Shown here: in pieces, positions 35,453 to 43,315 of the stretch | How positions within the stretch are numbered: position 1 is the stretch's first letter | How the letters are laid out: every line of letters begins with the position of its first letter | NCBI RefSeq assembly: GCF_008124835.1 | Contig: NZ_VNHW01000004.1 | Location: forward strand, 186,001 to 250,000 | Origin: Blastococcus xanthinilyticus | Lineage (GTDB): Bacteria > Actinomycetota > Actinomycetes > Mycobacteriales > Geodermatophilaceae | Length of the DNA: 64,000 bases | Direction: 5' to 3' | Made by a program: the position numbers and the translations under genes | The notes under the pieces: generated by a model | Databases searched by the model: none | Told to the model about the DNA's origin: nothing | What the model saw: only the letters and a program-made list of their open reading frames with translations

Positions 35453-36424
35453 GTGCCCAGCCAACCACCGCTGCTGACCCTGCCCCCGGCCGACGGCCCG
35501 CCGCCGCCGGGCTCCCGGACGGTGACCACCGACGACGGCGTGGACCTGCACGTGGAGGTGGACGAGGCCCCGGCGGGCGAGGCCGCCCTCACCGTCGTCC
35601 TGTCGCACGGCTTCACCGCCCGGCTGGCGGAGTGGCAGGTGCAGCGCGAGGCGCTGCGCGGCCGCGCCCGGCTGGTGCTCTGGGACCAGCGCGGGCACGG
35701 CCGGTCCGGCTGGACGCCGCTGACGAAGGCCACCATCGACCGCACCGGCCGCGACCTCGGCCAGGTGCTCGACGCCGTCGCCCCGACCGGGCCGGTGGTG
35801 CTGGCGGGGCACTCGATGGGCGGGATGAGCATCCTCGCCCTGGCCCGGCAGCGGCCGGAGCTGTTCGGCACCCGCGTGGTCGGCGCGTTCATGCTCGCCA
35901 CCTCGGCCGGCGGGCTGGTCGGCACCGGCCTGGTCGGGTTCCTGGTGACGCTCGGCCGGCGGCTGGGCCTGCTGCCGCTGTACCTGTGGCTGCTGCAGCG
36001 GCTGGCACCGTCCCTCGAGCGCCGGCGCCGGCGCGGGACCTTCCTCGGCCGGCGAGCCATCCGCCGGCTGCTCTTCGGCCGGGACGACGCCGACCCGCGC
36101 AGCGTCCGGATGGTCCAGCAGCTGCTGGAGGAGACGCCGCTGCCGGTGACGATGGCGTTCTACGCGACCTTCCTCGACCACGACGAGACCGACGCGCTGC
36201 CGGTGCTGGGCCGGGTGCCGGTGACCGTGGTGACGGCCACCCACGACCGGCTCACCCCCGCCGCCCACGGCCGGGTGATCGCCGAGCGGATCGGCGCCGG
36301 GGCCGAGCTGGTGGAGGTCCCGGGCGCCGGCCACAGCGTCAACCTCACCCGGGCCGCGGTGGTGGACCGGGCGTTCCTCGACCTGCTGGACCGCGTGGAG
36401 GGCGGGCTCCGGGAGGCCGGTTGA
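35453..36424 (+). CDS. Alpha/beta hydrolase
   Basis: A 323-residue serine hydrolase. Oxyanion-region VVLSHGFTARLAEW, strand-loop LWDQRGHGRSG, nucleophile elbow LAGHSMGGMS and C-terminal acid/His region VTATHDRLTP and GAGHSVN give a complete triad. It has a lid insertion rich in Arg/Leu (~165-200). The substrate is unknown; nearby WS/DGAT and other hydrolases suggest neutral-lipid turnover. GTG 35453 is the start. Confidence 0.88.
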   Translation: MPSQPPLLTLPPADGPPPPGSRTVTTDDGVDLHVEVDEAPAGEAALTVVLSHGFTARLAEWQVQREALRGRARLVLWDQRGHGRSGWTPLTKATIDRTGRDLGQVLDAVAPTGPVVLAGHSMGGMSILALARQRPELFGTRVVGAFMLATSAGGLVGTGLVGFLVTLGRRLGLLPLYLWLLQRLAPSLERRRRRGTFLGRRAIRRLLFGRDDADPRSVRMVQQLLEETPLPVTMAFYATFLDHDETDALPVLGRVPVTVVTATHDRLTPAAHGRVIAERIGAGAELVEVPGAGHSVNLTRAAVVDRAFLDLLDRVEGGLREAG

Positions 36425-36565
36425 CCGGGCCGATCCCGGGCATCCCCTCCTGTGGCCGCCGCCACACGAGCGGGTTGCGGGTACCGATCGGCACACCTGC
36501 TCTCGGCGGCCAGCCGAGACGTGCGACGCCCTGGTCAGAGGCGACCGGGGGGCGAGGAGTGAGAC

Positions 36566-38023
36566 GTGGACCGCATGAGCGCCCTCGACAGCGGGTTCTA
36601 CTTCGCGGAGAGCGAGAACACCCCGATGCACGTGGGGTCGGTGGCCGTGTTCGACGGACCGGCGCCCACCTACGGCGACGTGGTGCGGCTGCTGCTGAGC
36701 AAGCTGCCGAGGGTGCCGCGGTACCGGCAGCGGGTGCGCGAGGTGCCGCTCCAGCTGGGCCGGCCGATGTGGGTAGACGACCCGCACTTCCAGATCCTGT
36801 ACCACGTCCGGCACACCGCGGTGCCCTCGCCGGGCAGTGACGAGCAGCTGCGCAACCTGGCCGGCCGGGTGCTCGGCCAGCGCCTGGACATGGCCAAGCC
36901 GCTGTGGGAGCTCTGGCTGGTGGAGGGCCTGGCCGACGACCGCTGGGCGCTGATCTCCAAGGTGCACCACTGCATGGTCGACGGCGTCGCCGGCACCGAC
37001 CTGATGCAGCTGATGTTCGACCTCGACCCCGACGCCGCGCACGAGGCCCCCCGCGACTGGACGCCCCGGCGGGACCCATCCTCGCTGTCGCTGGTCGCCG
37101 GCGCGGTCACCGAGGCGGCGACCCAGCCGCTGCGCACGCTCACCGGCCTGCCGGCCATGGGCAGCGCGGTGCGCAACGTCCGCGGCCTGGCCGAGTCGGG
37201 GCGCACGCTGGCCCGCACCGTCCCCTCGCTGGCCAAGCAGGCGGTCACCCCGACGGCGCGGTCGCTGAACGGGCCGATCGGCCCGCACCGGCGATGGGCC
37301 TGGACGGCGGGGAAGTTCGAGGAGTTCAAGGCCGTGCGCACGGCGCTGGGCGGCACGGTGAACGACGTCGTCCTCACCGCCATCACCCGAGGCTTCCGCG
37401 ACCTGCTGCAGGGCCGCGGCGAGCTCTCCTCGGAGAACCTGGTGGTCCGCACGATGGTACCGGTGTCGGTGCGCTCGGCCAAGCAGCGCGGCACCCTCGA
37501 CAACCAGGTCTCGTGCGTCTTCGTCGACCTGCCCGTCGGCGACCCCGACCCGGTCTCCCGGCTGCGCACCGTGCGCGGCCAGATGGACGAGTACAAGCGG
37601 GCGATGCAGGCCGTCGACGTGCCCTCGATCATCTCGATGGGCGACTTCGTGGCCCCGACGCTGCTGTCGGTCGGGGTCCGCTCCGCCATGCAGGCCGGGC
37701 AGATGTGGTGCCAGGCGGTGACCACCAACGTGCCCGGCCCGCGGGTGCCGCTCTACGTGCTCGGCAGGCGGATGTGCTCCGCCCACGCCTACGTCCCGAT
37801 CAACGGCGGTATCCGCTGCTCGATCGGGATCTTCAGCTACCTCAACACGATGACCTTCGGGATCAACGCCGACTTCGACGCCTTCCCCGACGTCGACGTG
37901 CTCTCCAGCGGTATCCGGCGCGGCATCGAGGAGCTGCTCGAGCACGCCCGGGCCGACCAGGCCACCCCCGACGTCGCGCAGCCGGCGGGCGCGAAGCCTC
38001 CCGCCCGGGCGGGCACCCGGTGA
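36566..38023 (+). CDS. Wax ester synthase/diacylglycerol acyltransferase (WS/DGAT)
   Basis: A 485-residue acyltransferase that makes triacylglycerol or wax esters from acyl-CoA. The catalytic HHxxxDG motif is HHCMVDG near residues 134-140. Other family blocks are MSALDSGFYFAESENTPMHV, NDVVLTAITRGFRDLL and TTNVPGPRVPLYVLGRRM. GAGGAG precedes GTG 36566; ATG 36575 is a near alternative. The stop overlaps the next gene's start as GTGA, so the two are coupled. Confidence 0.93.
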   Translation: MDRMSALDSGFYFAESENTPMHVGSVAVFDGPAPTYGDVVRLLLSKLPRVPRYRQRVREVPLQLGRPMWVDDPHFQILYHVRHTAVPSPGSDEQLRNLAGRVLGQRLDMAKPLWELWLVEGLADDRWALISKVHHCMVDGVAGTDLMQLMFDLDPDAAHEAPRDWTPRRDPSSLSLVAGAVTEAATQPLRTLTGLPAMGSAVRNVRGLAESGRTLARTVPSLAKQAVTPTARSLNGPIGPHRRWAWTAGKFEEFKAVRTALGGTVNDVVLTAITRGFRDLLQGRGELSSENLVVRTMVPVSVRSAKQRGTLDNQVSCVFVDLPVGDPDPVSRLRTVRGQMDEYKRAMQAVDVPSIISMGDFVAPTLLSVGVRSAMQAGQMWCQAVTTNVPGPRVPLYVLGRRMCSAHAYVPINGGIRCSIGIFSYLNTMTFGINADFDAFPDVDVLSSGIRRGIEELLEHARADQATPDVAQPAGAKPPARAGTR

Positions 38024-39063
38024 GCCCCGCGAAGCGGCGGGGAGCCGGCCGGAAGCCATCGGGCGGGGGCCGCGGGCTCACCGTCGCGGTCACCGGCCCC
38101 ACCGGCACCTTCGGCGCCGGGCTGGTCCCGCTGCTGCAGGACGACGACCGGGTCGACCGGGTCATCGGCATCGCCCGGCGGCCGTTCGACCCGGCCGCGC
38201 GCGGCTGGACCAAGATGGAGTACCGGCAGGGCGACGTCCGCGACCCCGAGGCGCTGCGGGAGGCGTTCGCCGGCGCCGACGTCGTCGTCCACCTGGCGTT
38301 CCTCATCACCGGCAACGCGTCGCGGGCCACCACCCGGGCGATCAACGTCGACGGGACGCTCAACGTGTTCCGCGCGGCCGCCGCGGTCGGGGCCCGCCGG
38401 TTCGTGTACTCCTCGTCGGTGGCCGCCTACGGCTTCCACCGCGACAACCCGGAGCTGATCGACGAGGACTGGCCGGTGCGGCCGGCGTCCCGGCTGTTCT
38501 ACGCGCAGGAGAAGGCCGAGCTCGAGCACCTGCTCGCCGAGGAGTCCACGGCCGCGCCCGACCTCGGGCTGTACCTGCTGCGCCCGCCGGTGGTGCTCGG
38601 CCCGCAGGCCGTCGGCGCGAAGGACGTGCTGCCCGGCCCGCTCGCGCCGCTGGGGCGGCTGCTGTTCGGCCGGCCGCGGCGGCTGCCGGTCCCGGTGCCC
38701 CTGCTGGTGCCGCAGCACCCGCTGCAGTTCGTCCACCAGGACGACGTCGGCCAGGCGCTGCTGCTGTGCGTGCTCGGCGCCGGGCCCCCCGGCGCCTACA
38801 ACATCGCCGGCGACGGCGTCCTGACCGCGGCCGACGTCGCCCGGGAGTTCGGTGCCCTGCCGATCCCGCTGCCCGCCGCGCCGGCGCAGGCCGCGGCGCG
38901 CGCGGTGGCGCGGCTGCCCTTCCTCCCCCCGGCGGCCCAGTGGGTCGAGGCGGCCGGCCGGCCGGCGATCATGGATACCACCCGGGCCCGCGAGGAGCTG
39001 GGCTGGACGCCCCGCTACACCGGGCTGGAGGCGCTGCGCGACACCCTCGACGGGCCCCGCTGA
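38020..39063 (+). CDS. NAD-dependent epimerase/dehydratase (extended SDR)
   Basis: A 347-residue Rossmann-fold oxidoreductase. The nucleotide motif is TVAVTGPTGTFGAG, a variant of GxxGxxG. VVHLAFLITGN and FVYSSSVAAYG follow, with a Tyr-X-X-X-Lys-like YAQEKAE. The reaction is unknown; coupling to WS/DGAT by a 4-base overlap suggests lipid or sterol-like substrates. The long upstream frame from 36904 is a shadow of the acyltransferase gene. Confidence 0.82.
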   Translation: MSPAKRRGAGRKPSGGGRGLTVAVTGPTGTFGAGLVPLLQDDDRVDRVIGIARRPFDPAARGWTKMEYRQGDVRDPEALREAFAGADVVVHLAFLITGNASRATTRAINVDGTLNVFRAAAAVGARRFVYSSSVAAYGFHRDNPELIDEDWPVRPASRLFYAQEKAELEHLLAEESTAAPDLGLYLLRPPVVLGPQAVGAKDVLPGPLAPLGRLLFGRPRRLPVPVPLLVPQHPLQFVHQDDVGQALLLCVLGAGPPGAYNIAGDGVLTAADVAREFGALPIPLPAAPAQAAARAVARLPFLPPAAQWVEAAGRPAIMDTTRAREELGWTPRYTGLEALRDTLDGPR

Positions 39064-39069
39064 GACCCG

Positions 39070-39089
39070 CCGCGGGGACGTCTCCGCGG
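39070..39089. terminator. Bidirectional hairpin between convergent genes
   Basis: Ten-base arms (39070-39079 and 39080-39089) with one G-T pair and no spacer lie 7 bp after the epimerase stop. CCCGCC/GGGCGGG flanks can extend it. Confidence 0.5.
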
Positions 39090-39100
39090 CCCGGGCGGGG

Positions 39101-40012
39101 TCAGGCCGCCGGGCCGGTGAGCGCGGCGGCCCGCATCCAGTCGAGCAGCTCGACCACCGTGCGCTCCGGCTCCTGCAGCTGCGGCACGTGCCCGACGCCG
39201 GACCACTCCGCGTAGCGCCAGGAGGGGTGCTGCTGCGCGATGTCGCGGGCCGCCTCCACCGGGACCAGCCGGTCGCGGTCGCCGTGGACCAGCAGGACCG
39301 GCACCTCGATGGACGCCATCGCGGCGCGGTACCGGCGGGGGTCGGCGAGCACCCGCAGCAGCGAGCGGGCGGCGGCGAGGAACGCCCGGTCCATGCCCTG
39401 GACGTCCCGGCGCTCCTCGAGGAGGGTCACCGACCGGTCGATGACGGCCGGCGGCACCCGCTCCGGGTCGACGCCCACGAGCTCCAGCATGTCGTGCACC
39501 CGGACGAGGGCCGACGTGCGCCGGCGCCGCCACCACAGGAAGCGCTCTCCCACGAACGGGATCGCGTAGAGGGCGAACGTCACCGCCACCAGCGGATCGA
39601 GGGCGCGGCGCGGGCCGGGCACGGCGGGATCGAGCAGCACCAGGGCGCGCACCGCCTCGGGGTGCTCGCCGGTCTCCAGGATCGAGATCATCCCGCCCAT
39701 CGAGTTCCCGACCAGGACGGCGGGCTCCCCGACCACCTCGGTGAGGAAGCGGTGCAGCACCGCGACGTTGGCCGGGACGCTGGCCTTCCTGCCGCCCGGC
39801 TCGCTGCGGCCGAACCCGGGGAGGTCGAGAGCGAGCACCCGCGCGTGCTCGCGCAGCGCCGGGGCCACCAGGTCCCAGTTCAGGTGGGACCCGCCGAGAC
39901 CGTGCACGAGCACCACCACCGGCCCCTCGGCCGGCCCGCCGAAGTCCAGGTAGTGCACCGGACCGCCCAGATCAGCGGTGCGGCTGCGCCCCGGCGTGCC
40001 GTCCTCGGCCAT
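39101..40012 (-). CDS. Alpha/beta hydrolase
   Basis: A 303-residue serine hydrolase. HGxx box VVLVHGLGGSHLNWD, LDLPGFGRSEPGG, elbow VLVGNSMGGMIS (Ser in GNSMGG), acid DRDRLVP and His in GVGHVPQLQ form the triad. It looks like a lipase or esterase of the MhpC/BphD type. ATG 40012 follows GGGGAGAGGGG. It is divergent from another hydrolase across 218 bp. Confidence 0.87.
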   Translation of the reverse strand: MAEDGTPGRSRTADLGGPVHYLDFGGPAEGPVVVLVHGLGGSHLNWDLVAPALREHARVLALDLPGFGRSEPGGRKASVPANVAVLHRFLTEVVGEPAVLVGNSMGGMISILETGEHPEAVRALVLLDPAVPGPRRALDPLVAVTFALYAIPFVGERFLWWRRRRTSALVRVHDMLELVGVDPERVPPAVIDRSVTLLEERRDVQGMDRAFLAAARSLLRVLADPRRYRAAMASIEVPVLLVHGDRDRLVPVEAARDIAQQHPSWRYAEWSGVGHVPQLQEPERTVVELLDWMRAAALTGPAA

Positions 40013-40230
40013 GGGTGCCCCTCTCCCCCGATGTCGTCGCCGTACGGTGGCACGCCCTGCCAGCGGCGCGGCACGCGGGGCGGGCATCGGCCTCGACGGA
40101 ACGAACACGTCCGCTATGACTCAGGACACAGTTCGGCAACATGTGCCCGCGCGTGCGCCCACCGGGAGTGTGAGCCAGGACGCATCTTGGTACTGCCCCA
40201 CCCACGAACGGACGGCTCCAGGAGGACGAC

Positions 40231-41031
40231 GTGGCACGACAGCAGGGCGACGGCCCGGCACTCCCGCTCTACCTCAGCGAGCCGGGACGGGCGTTCGCGG
40301 ACTACGGCCTCTACCTCGCCGCCCGCCCGCTCGTCCAGCGACTGCCGAAGGGCGACGGCCACCCCGTGCTGGTGCTGCCGGGCCTGCTCGCCGACGACAG
40401 CTCCACCCGCATCCTCCGCGCGACGCTCCGCCGGCTCGACTACCGGGTGCACGGCTGGGGGCTCGGCCGCAACATCGGCCCGACCGCCGTCTGCGTCAAC
40501 GGCCTGCGCGACAAGCTGGACTACCTGCACAGCCGCTACCGCCGGCCGGTGACGGTCATCGGCTGGAGCCTCGGCGGCATCTTCGCCCGCGACCTCGCCC
40601 GCCAGTGCCCCGACGCCGTCCGCCAGGTGATCACCCTGGGCAGCCCGTTCCGCATCGAGCGGGAGACCCAGACCCGGGCCGGCAAGGCGTTCGACCGCTA
40701 CGCCCACCTGCACGTGGAGCAGCGCCAGTTCCCGCTGGAGTCCGAGGGCTGCCCGCTGCCGGTGCCCGCGACCTCGATCTACTCGCACTACGACGGCATC
40801 GTGCACTGGCAGACCTGCCTGAACACCCCCGGCGAGCGCTGCGAGAACATCGCCGTCACCGCCAGCCACCTCGGCATCGGCCACCACCCGGCCGCCCTCT
40901 GGGCGGTCGCCGACCGGCTGGCCCAGCCCGAGGGCGAGTGGGCCCCGTTCAAGGCGCCGGCGTTCCTGCGCCCGGCCTTCCCCCGGCCGGCCGACCCGGT
41001 GCCCGCGTCCGAGGCCCCGGTGGCCGCCTGA
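40231..41031 (+). CDS. Alpha/beta hydrolase, lipase-like
   Basis: A 266-residue hydrolase. VLVLPGLLADDSSTRILRAT, the elbow VIGWSLGGIFARDLARQCPD and VITLGSPFR resemble the bacterial lipases and PGAP1-like hydrolases. The late HLGIGHHP supplies the His. AGGAGG sits nine bases before GTG 40231. No signal peptide is visible. Confidence 0.82.
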   Translation: MARQQGDGPALPLYLSEPGRAFADYGLYLAARPLVQRLPKGDGHPVLVLPGLLADDSSTRILRATLRRLDYRVHGWGLGRNIGPTAVCVNGLRDKLDYLHSRYRRPVTVIGWSLGGIFARDLARQCPDAVRQVITLGSPFRIERETQTRAGKAFDRYAHLHVEQRQFPLESEGCPLPVPATSIYSHYDGIVHWQTCLNTPGERCENIAVTASHLGIGHHPAALWAVADRLAQPEGEWAPFKAPAFLRPAFPRPADPVPASEAPVAA

Positions 41032-41041
41032 CCGATCCCGG

Positions 41042-41878
41042 TCAGCCGGCGACGAAGCCGTCCACGGCGGCCCGGAACGCCTCGGGCCGCTCCACCCACG
41101 GGAAGTGGCCGCACCCGTCCAGCACCACGAGCTCGCCGCGCGGGAAGAGCCCGGCGACGACCCGCGGCGGGGTCGGCCCCACCGGGGCGTCCTCGGCGCC
41201 GGCCACCACCAGCACCGGCGCGGGGACGGCGGCGCAGCGCTGCGCGAGGTCCTCGGGCGGCGGCACGCTGAAGTACGCCTGCATGGCCACCATGTCGAAC
41301 CGCATGCCCGCGGCGTGCGCCTGCTCCCGGTCGGTCCACGCGGAGTAGCTGAGCGGGGCGACCGCGGCGAAGTAGGCGTTGAAGCTGTCGTCGTCGGTGA
41401 GGTCGGGGCCGCGCTCGCGGGCGGCCAGCGCGGCGTCGCCGACCGGGTCCCCGCGGCGGGACTCGAGCGCGTCGGCGTCGGCCGCCGCCTCGGGCACCAC
41501 CTGCGCCGGCGGGGTGATCAGCAGCAGCCGGTCCACCCGGTCGGGGAACCGGGCCGCCCAGGCCAGCGCCAGCCGGGTGCCCGCGGAGTGCCCGGCCACG
41601 GCCAGCCGCGCCAGGCCCAGGTGCTCGCGCAGCGCCTCGACGTCCTCCGCCTGCCGCCAGTACGACCCGCGCTCGGGATCGGCCGGTCGCGGTGACTCCC
41701 CCACCCCGCGCAGGTGCGGCACGACCAGCGGCCGGACGCCGGACAGGCCGGCCAGGTCGCCGAGGTAGGCGGGGTGCAGCGCCGCCCCGCCGGCGATCAC
41801 GACCAGCGGGTTCCCGCCGTCGCCCCCGAGCCGGTCGTGGTGCAGCACGGCGCCGTCGGCGGCCGGGAAGGTGGGCAC
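41042..41878 (-). CDS. Alpha/beta hydrolase (proline-iminopeptidase-like)
   Basis: A 278-residue hydrolase. VVIAGGAALHP replaces the usual HG oxyanion box, PHLRGVGESP follows, and the elbow is VAGHSAGTRLALAWA, with GAEDAPVGP and GCGHFPWVE completing the triad. Similar to the proline iminopeptidase and related esterases; the substrate is unassigned. It starts 28 bp from the tRNA-Val gene and converges on the lipase-like gene. Confidence 0.82.
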   Translation of the reverse strand: MPTFPAADGAVLHHDRLGGDGGNPLVVIAGGAALHPAYLGDLAGLSGVRPLVVPHLRGVGESPRPADPERGSYWRQAEDVEALREHLGLARLAVAGHSAGTRLALAWAARFPDRVDRLLLITPPAQVVPEAAADADALESRRGDPVGDAALAARERGPDLTDDDSFNAYFAAVAPLSYSAWTDREQAHAAGMRFDMVAMQAYFSVPPPEDLAQRCAAVPAPVLVVAGAEDAPVGPTPPRVVAGLFPRGELVVLDGCGHFPWVERPEAFRAAVDGFVAG

Positions 41879-41905
41879 GCGGCGACCGTATCGGCGGGTG
41901 CGACG

Positions 41906-41977
41906 TGGGCGCGACAGGATTCGAACCTGCGACCGCTCGCTTGTAAGGCGAGAGCTCTACCGCTGAGCTACGCGCCC
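41906..41977 (-). tRNA. tRNA-Val (anticodon TAC)
   Basis: A 72-base cloverleaf on the minus strand. The acceptor stem GGGCGCG/CGCGCCC is perfect, the D arm is GCTCAGCGGTAGAGC, and the anticodon stem CTCGC/GCGAG carries loop CTTACAA, so the anticodon is TAC (Val). The T arm contains GGTTCGAATCC. The discriminator is A; CCA is not encoded. Confidence 0.97.
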
Positions 41978-42011
41978 CGCGCGACCAGGGTAGGGCCCCG
42001 GCCGCCCGGGC

Positions 42012-42473
42012 TCAGGCCGCGAGCTGCGCGACGGCGTCCTTCCAGCCGGACTGCTGGCGGGCGTCGCCGGGCGAGTTGACCTCGGCGAAGGCGATCGCCC
42101 CGTCGGCGTCGACCAGGAAGGTGCCGCGCAGCGCCATGCCGGCCTTCTCGTTGAACACGCCGTAGGCCTTCGCGACCTCGCCGTGCGGCCAGAAGTCGCT
42201 GAGCAGCGGGAACTCGAGGTTCTCCTGGGCCTTGAAGGCCTTGAGGCTGAACACCGGGTCGGTGCTGATCGCCAGCACCCGCACGCCGGCGTCGGTGTAG
42301 GCCGCCAGCTCGTCGCGCAGCTGGCAGAGCTCGCCGGTGCAGATCCCGGAGAAGGCGAAGGGGTAGAAGACCACCAGGACGGGGGCGCCCCGCAGGTCGG
42401 CCAGGGAGACGACCTGCTTGTCCTGGTCGGGCAGGCTGAACTCGGGCGCGCGGTCACCGACGGAGAGGCTCAT
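42012..42473 (-). CDS. ahpE: Peroxiredoxin AhpE
   Basis: A 153-residue peroxiredoxin reducing peroxides and peroxynitrite. The peroxidatic Cys is C45 in YPFAFSGICTGEL, and a second Cys is at C50 (ELCQL), which most AhpE proteins lack. The genomic position next to DUF3052 and aceE matches M. tuberculosis ahpE (Rv2238c). ATG 42473 begins 15 bp from the DUF3052 remnant, so they were one operon. Confidence 0.93.
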   Translation of the reverse strand: MSLSVGDRAPEFSLPDQDKQVVSLADLRGAPVLVVFYPFAFSGICTGELCQLRDELAAYTDAGVRVLAISTDPVFSLKAFKAQENLEFPLLSDFWPHGEVAKAYGVFNEKAGMALRGTFLVDADGAIAFAEVNSPGDARQQSGWKDAVAQLAA

Positions 42474-42488
42474 GCGGCCGATCGTGCC

Positions 42489-42908
42489 TCAGCGCTTGCT
42501 GCGCGCGGCCTTCGGGGTGACCAGGCGGATGCCCGACCAGTCCTTGGCCGCGGAGATGCTGCTGGTCTGCGAGAGGCCCGCCGTGGGCGCCACCTCGGTG
42601 ACGTCCCCGGGCTCCACGTGGCCGGGGCGACCCGACTTGGGCACCAGGAGCCAGACCACGCCCTCGTCGGCCAGCGAGGTCAGGGCGTCGGTGAGCGCGT
42701 CGAACAGGTCGCCGTCGTCCTCCCGCCACCAGAGCACGACGACGTCGGCCACCTCGTCGGTGTCCTAATCCACCATCTCGCTGCCCGAGGCCTCGATGAT
42801 GGAGTCGCGCAGGTCCTCGTCGGCGTCCTCGCTCCAGCCGAGCTCCTGCACGACCATGCCCGGCTTGATACCCAGCCGGGCCGCCATGCCGGCGCTGTCG
42901 ACGCTCAT
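42489..42908 (-). pseudogene. DUF3052 family gene interrupted by TAG at codon 48
   Basis: Reading 42908 to 42489 gives 139 codons matching DUF3052 (Rv2239c-like): ARLGIKPGMVVQELGWSEDA, then IIEASGSEMVD, a stop, and DTDEVADVVVLWWREDDGDL. The single interruption is TAG at 42767-42765, where relatives have an acidic residue; one G-to-T change from GAG explains it. The rest is undamaged and ends with a normal stop. A GTG at 42752 could restart translation of the C-terminal 87 residues. A base-call error is possible. Confidence 0.85.
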
Positions 42909-43315
42909 CCCTGCTGCTCCTCCATGGATCGGTCTGCTGACCTGGTGTGGGGTGGATGGTGCCCTGTCGGGCCGGTGCCCGCGCGGGGAGGCGTCACGCC
43001 GCCGGCCGGGAAGGGGACGGGATGGGGCGGGCGGAGGCGCACGGGACGGGGACGGACACGACCAGCGGGAGAACCACCCGCAGCCCGGTCATGTCACCCC
43101 TCTCGCCTCGCCGATGCGCCCTACCCGGACGTCGTCCCCCGGGACGGCACCGCCTGGTGCGGCGCCGCAGGCGGAAGCGTAGGGCATGACCGGCACGGCG
43201 CAAGCCTGGTAGGGCCGTCGCGGCCTCCTTCCCCCGCGCGGGTCCGGCGACACGACTTGTCCCACACAGCGGTCCGGACGTGACGAGGGTGACGTCGAGG
43301 GGAGACGATGGGGGC
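42909..43315. other. Intergenic region between DUF3052 and aceE
   Basis: About 400 bp with no gene I can support. It must hold the divergent promoters. A hairpin of TGCGGC/GCCGCA with flanking CCGCC/GGCGG lies at about 43150-43172. The open frames crossing it are overlaps with aceE or low-complexity. Confidence 0.4.

Noticed and set aside
31819-36060. 1413-codon open frame on the minus strand
   Set aside because: It runs antisense through the FUSC gene, Nif3 region and others, is Arg/Pro-rich and has no domain; high-GC shadow of real genes. Only the Nif3 part in another frame is real.
42765-42767. TAG in DUF3052 read as pyrrolysine
   Set aside because: Pyrrolysine use needs a pyl system not known in this lineage, and the position is an acidic residue in relatives; a mutation or error is simpler.
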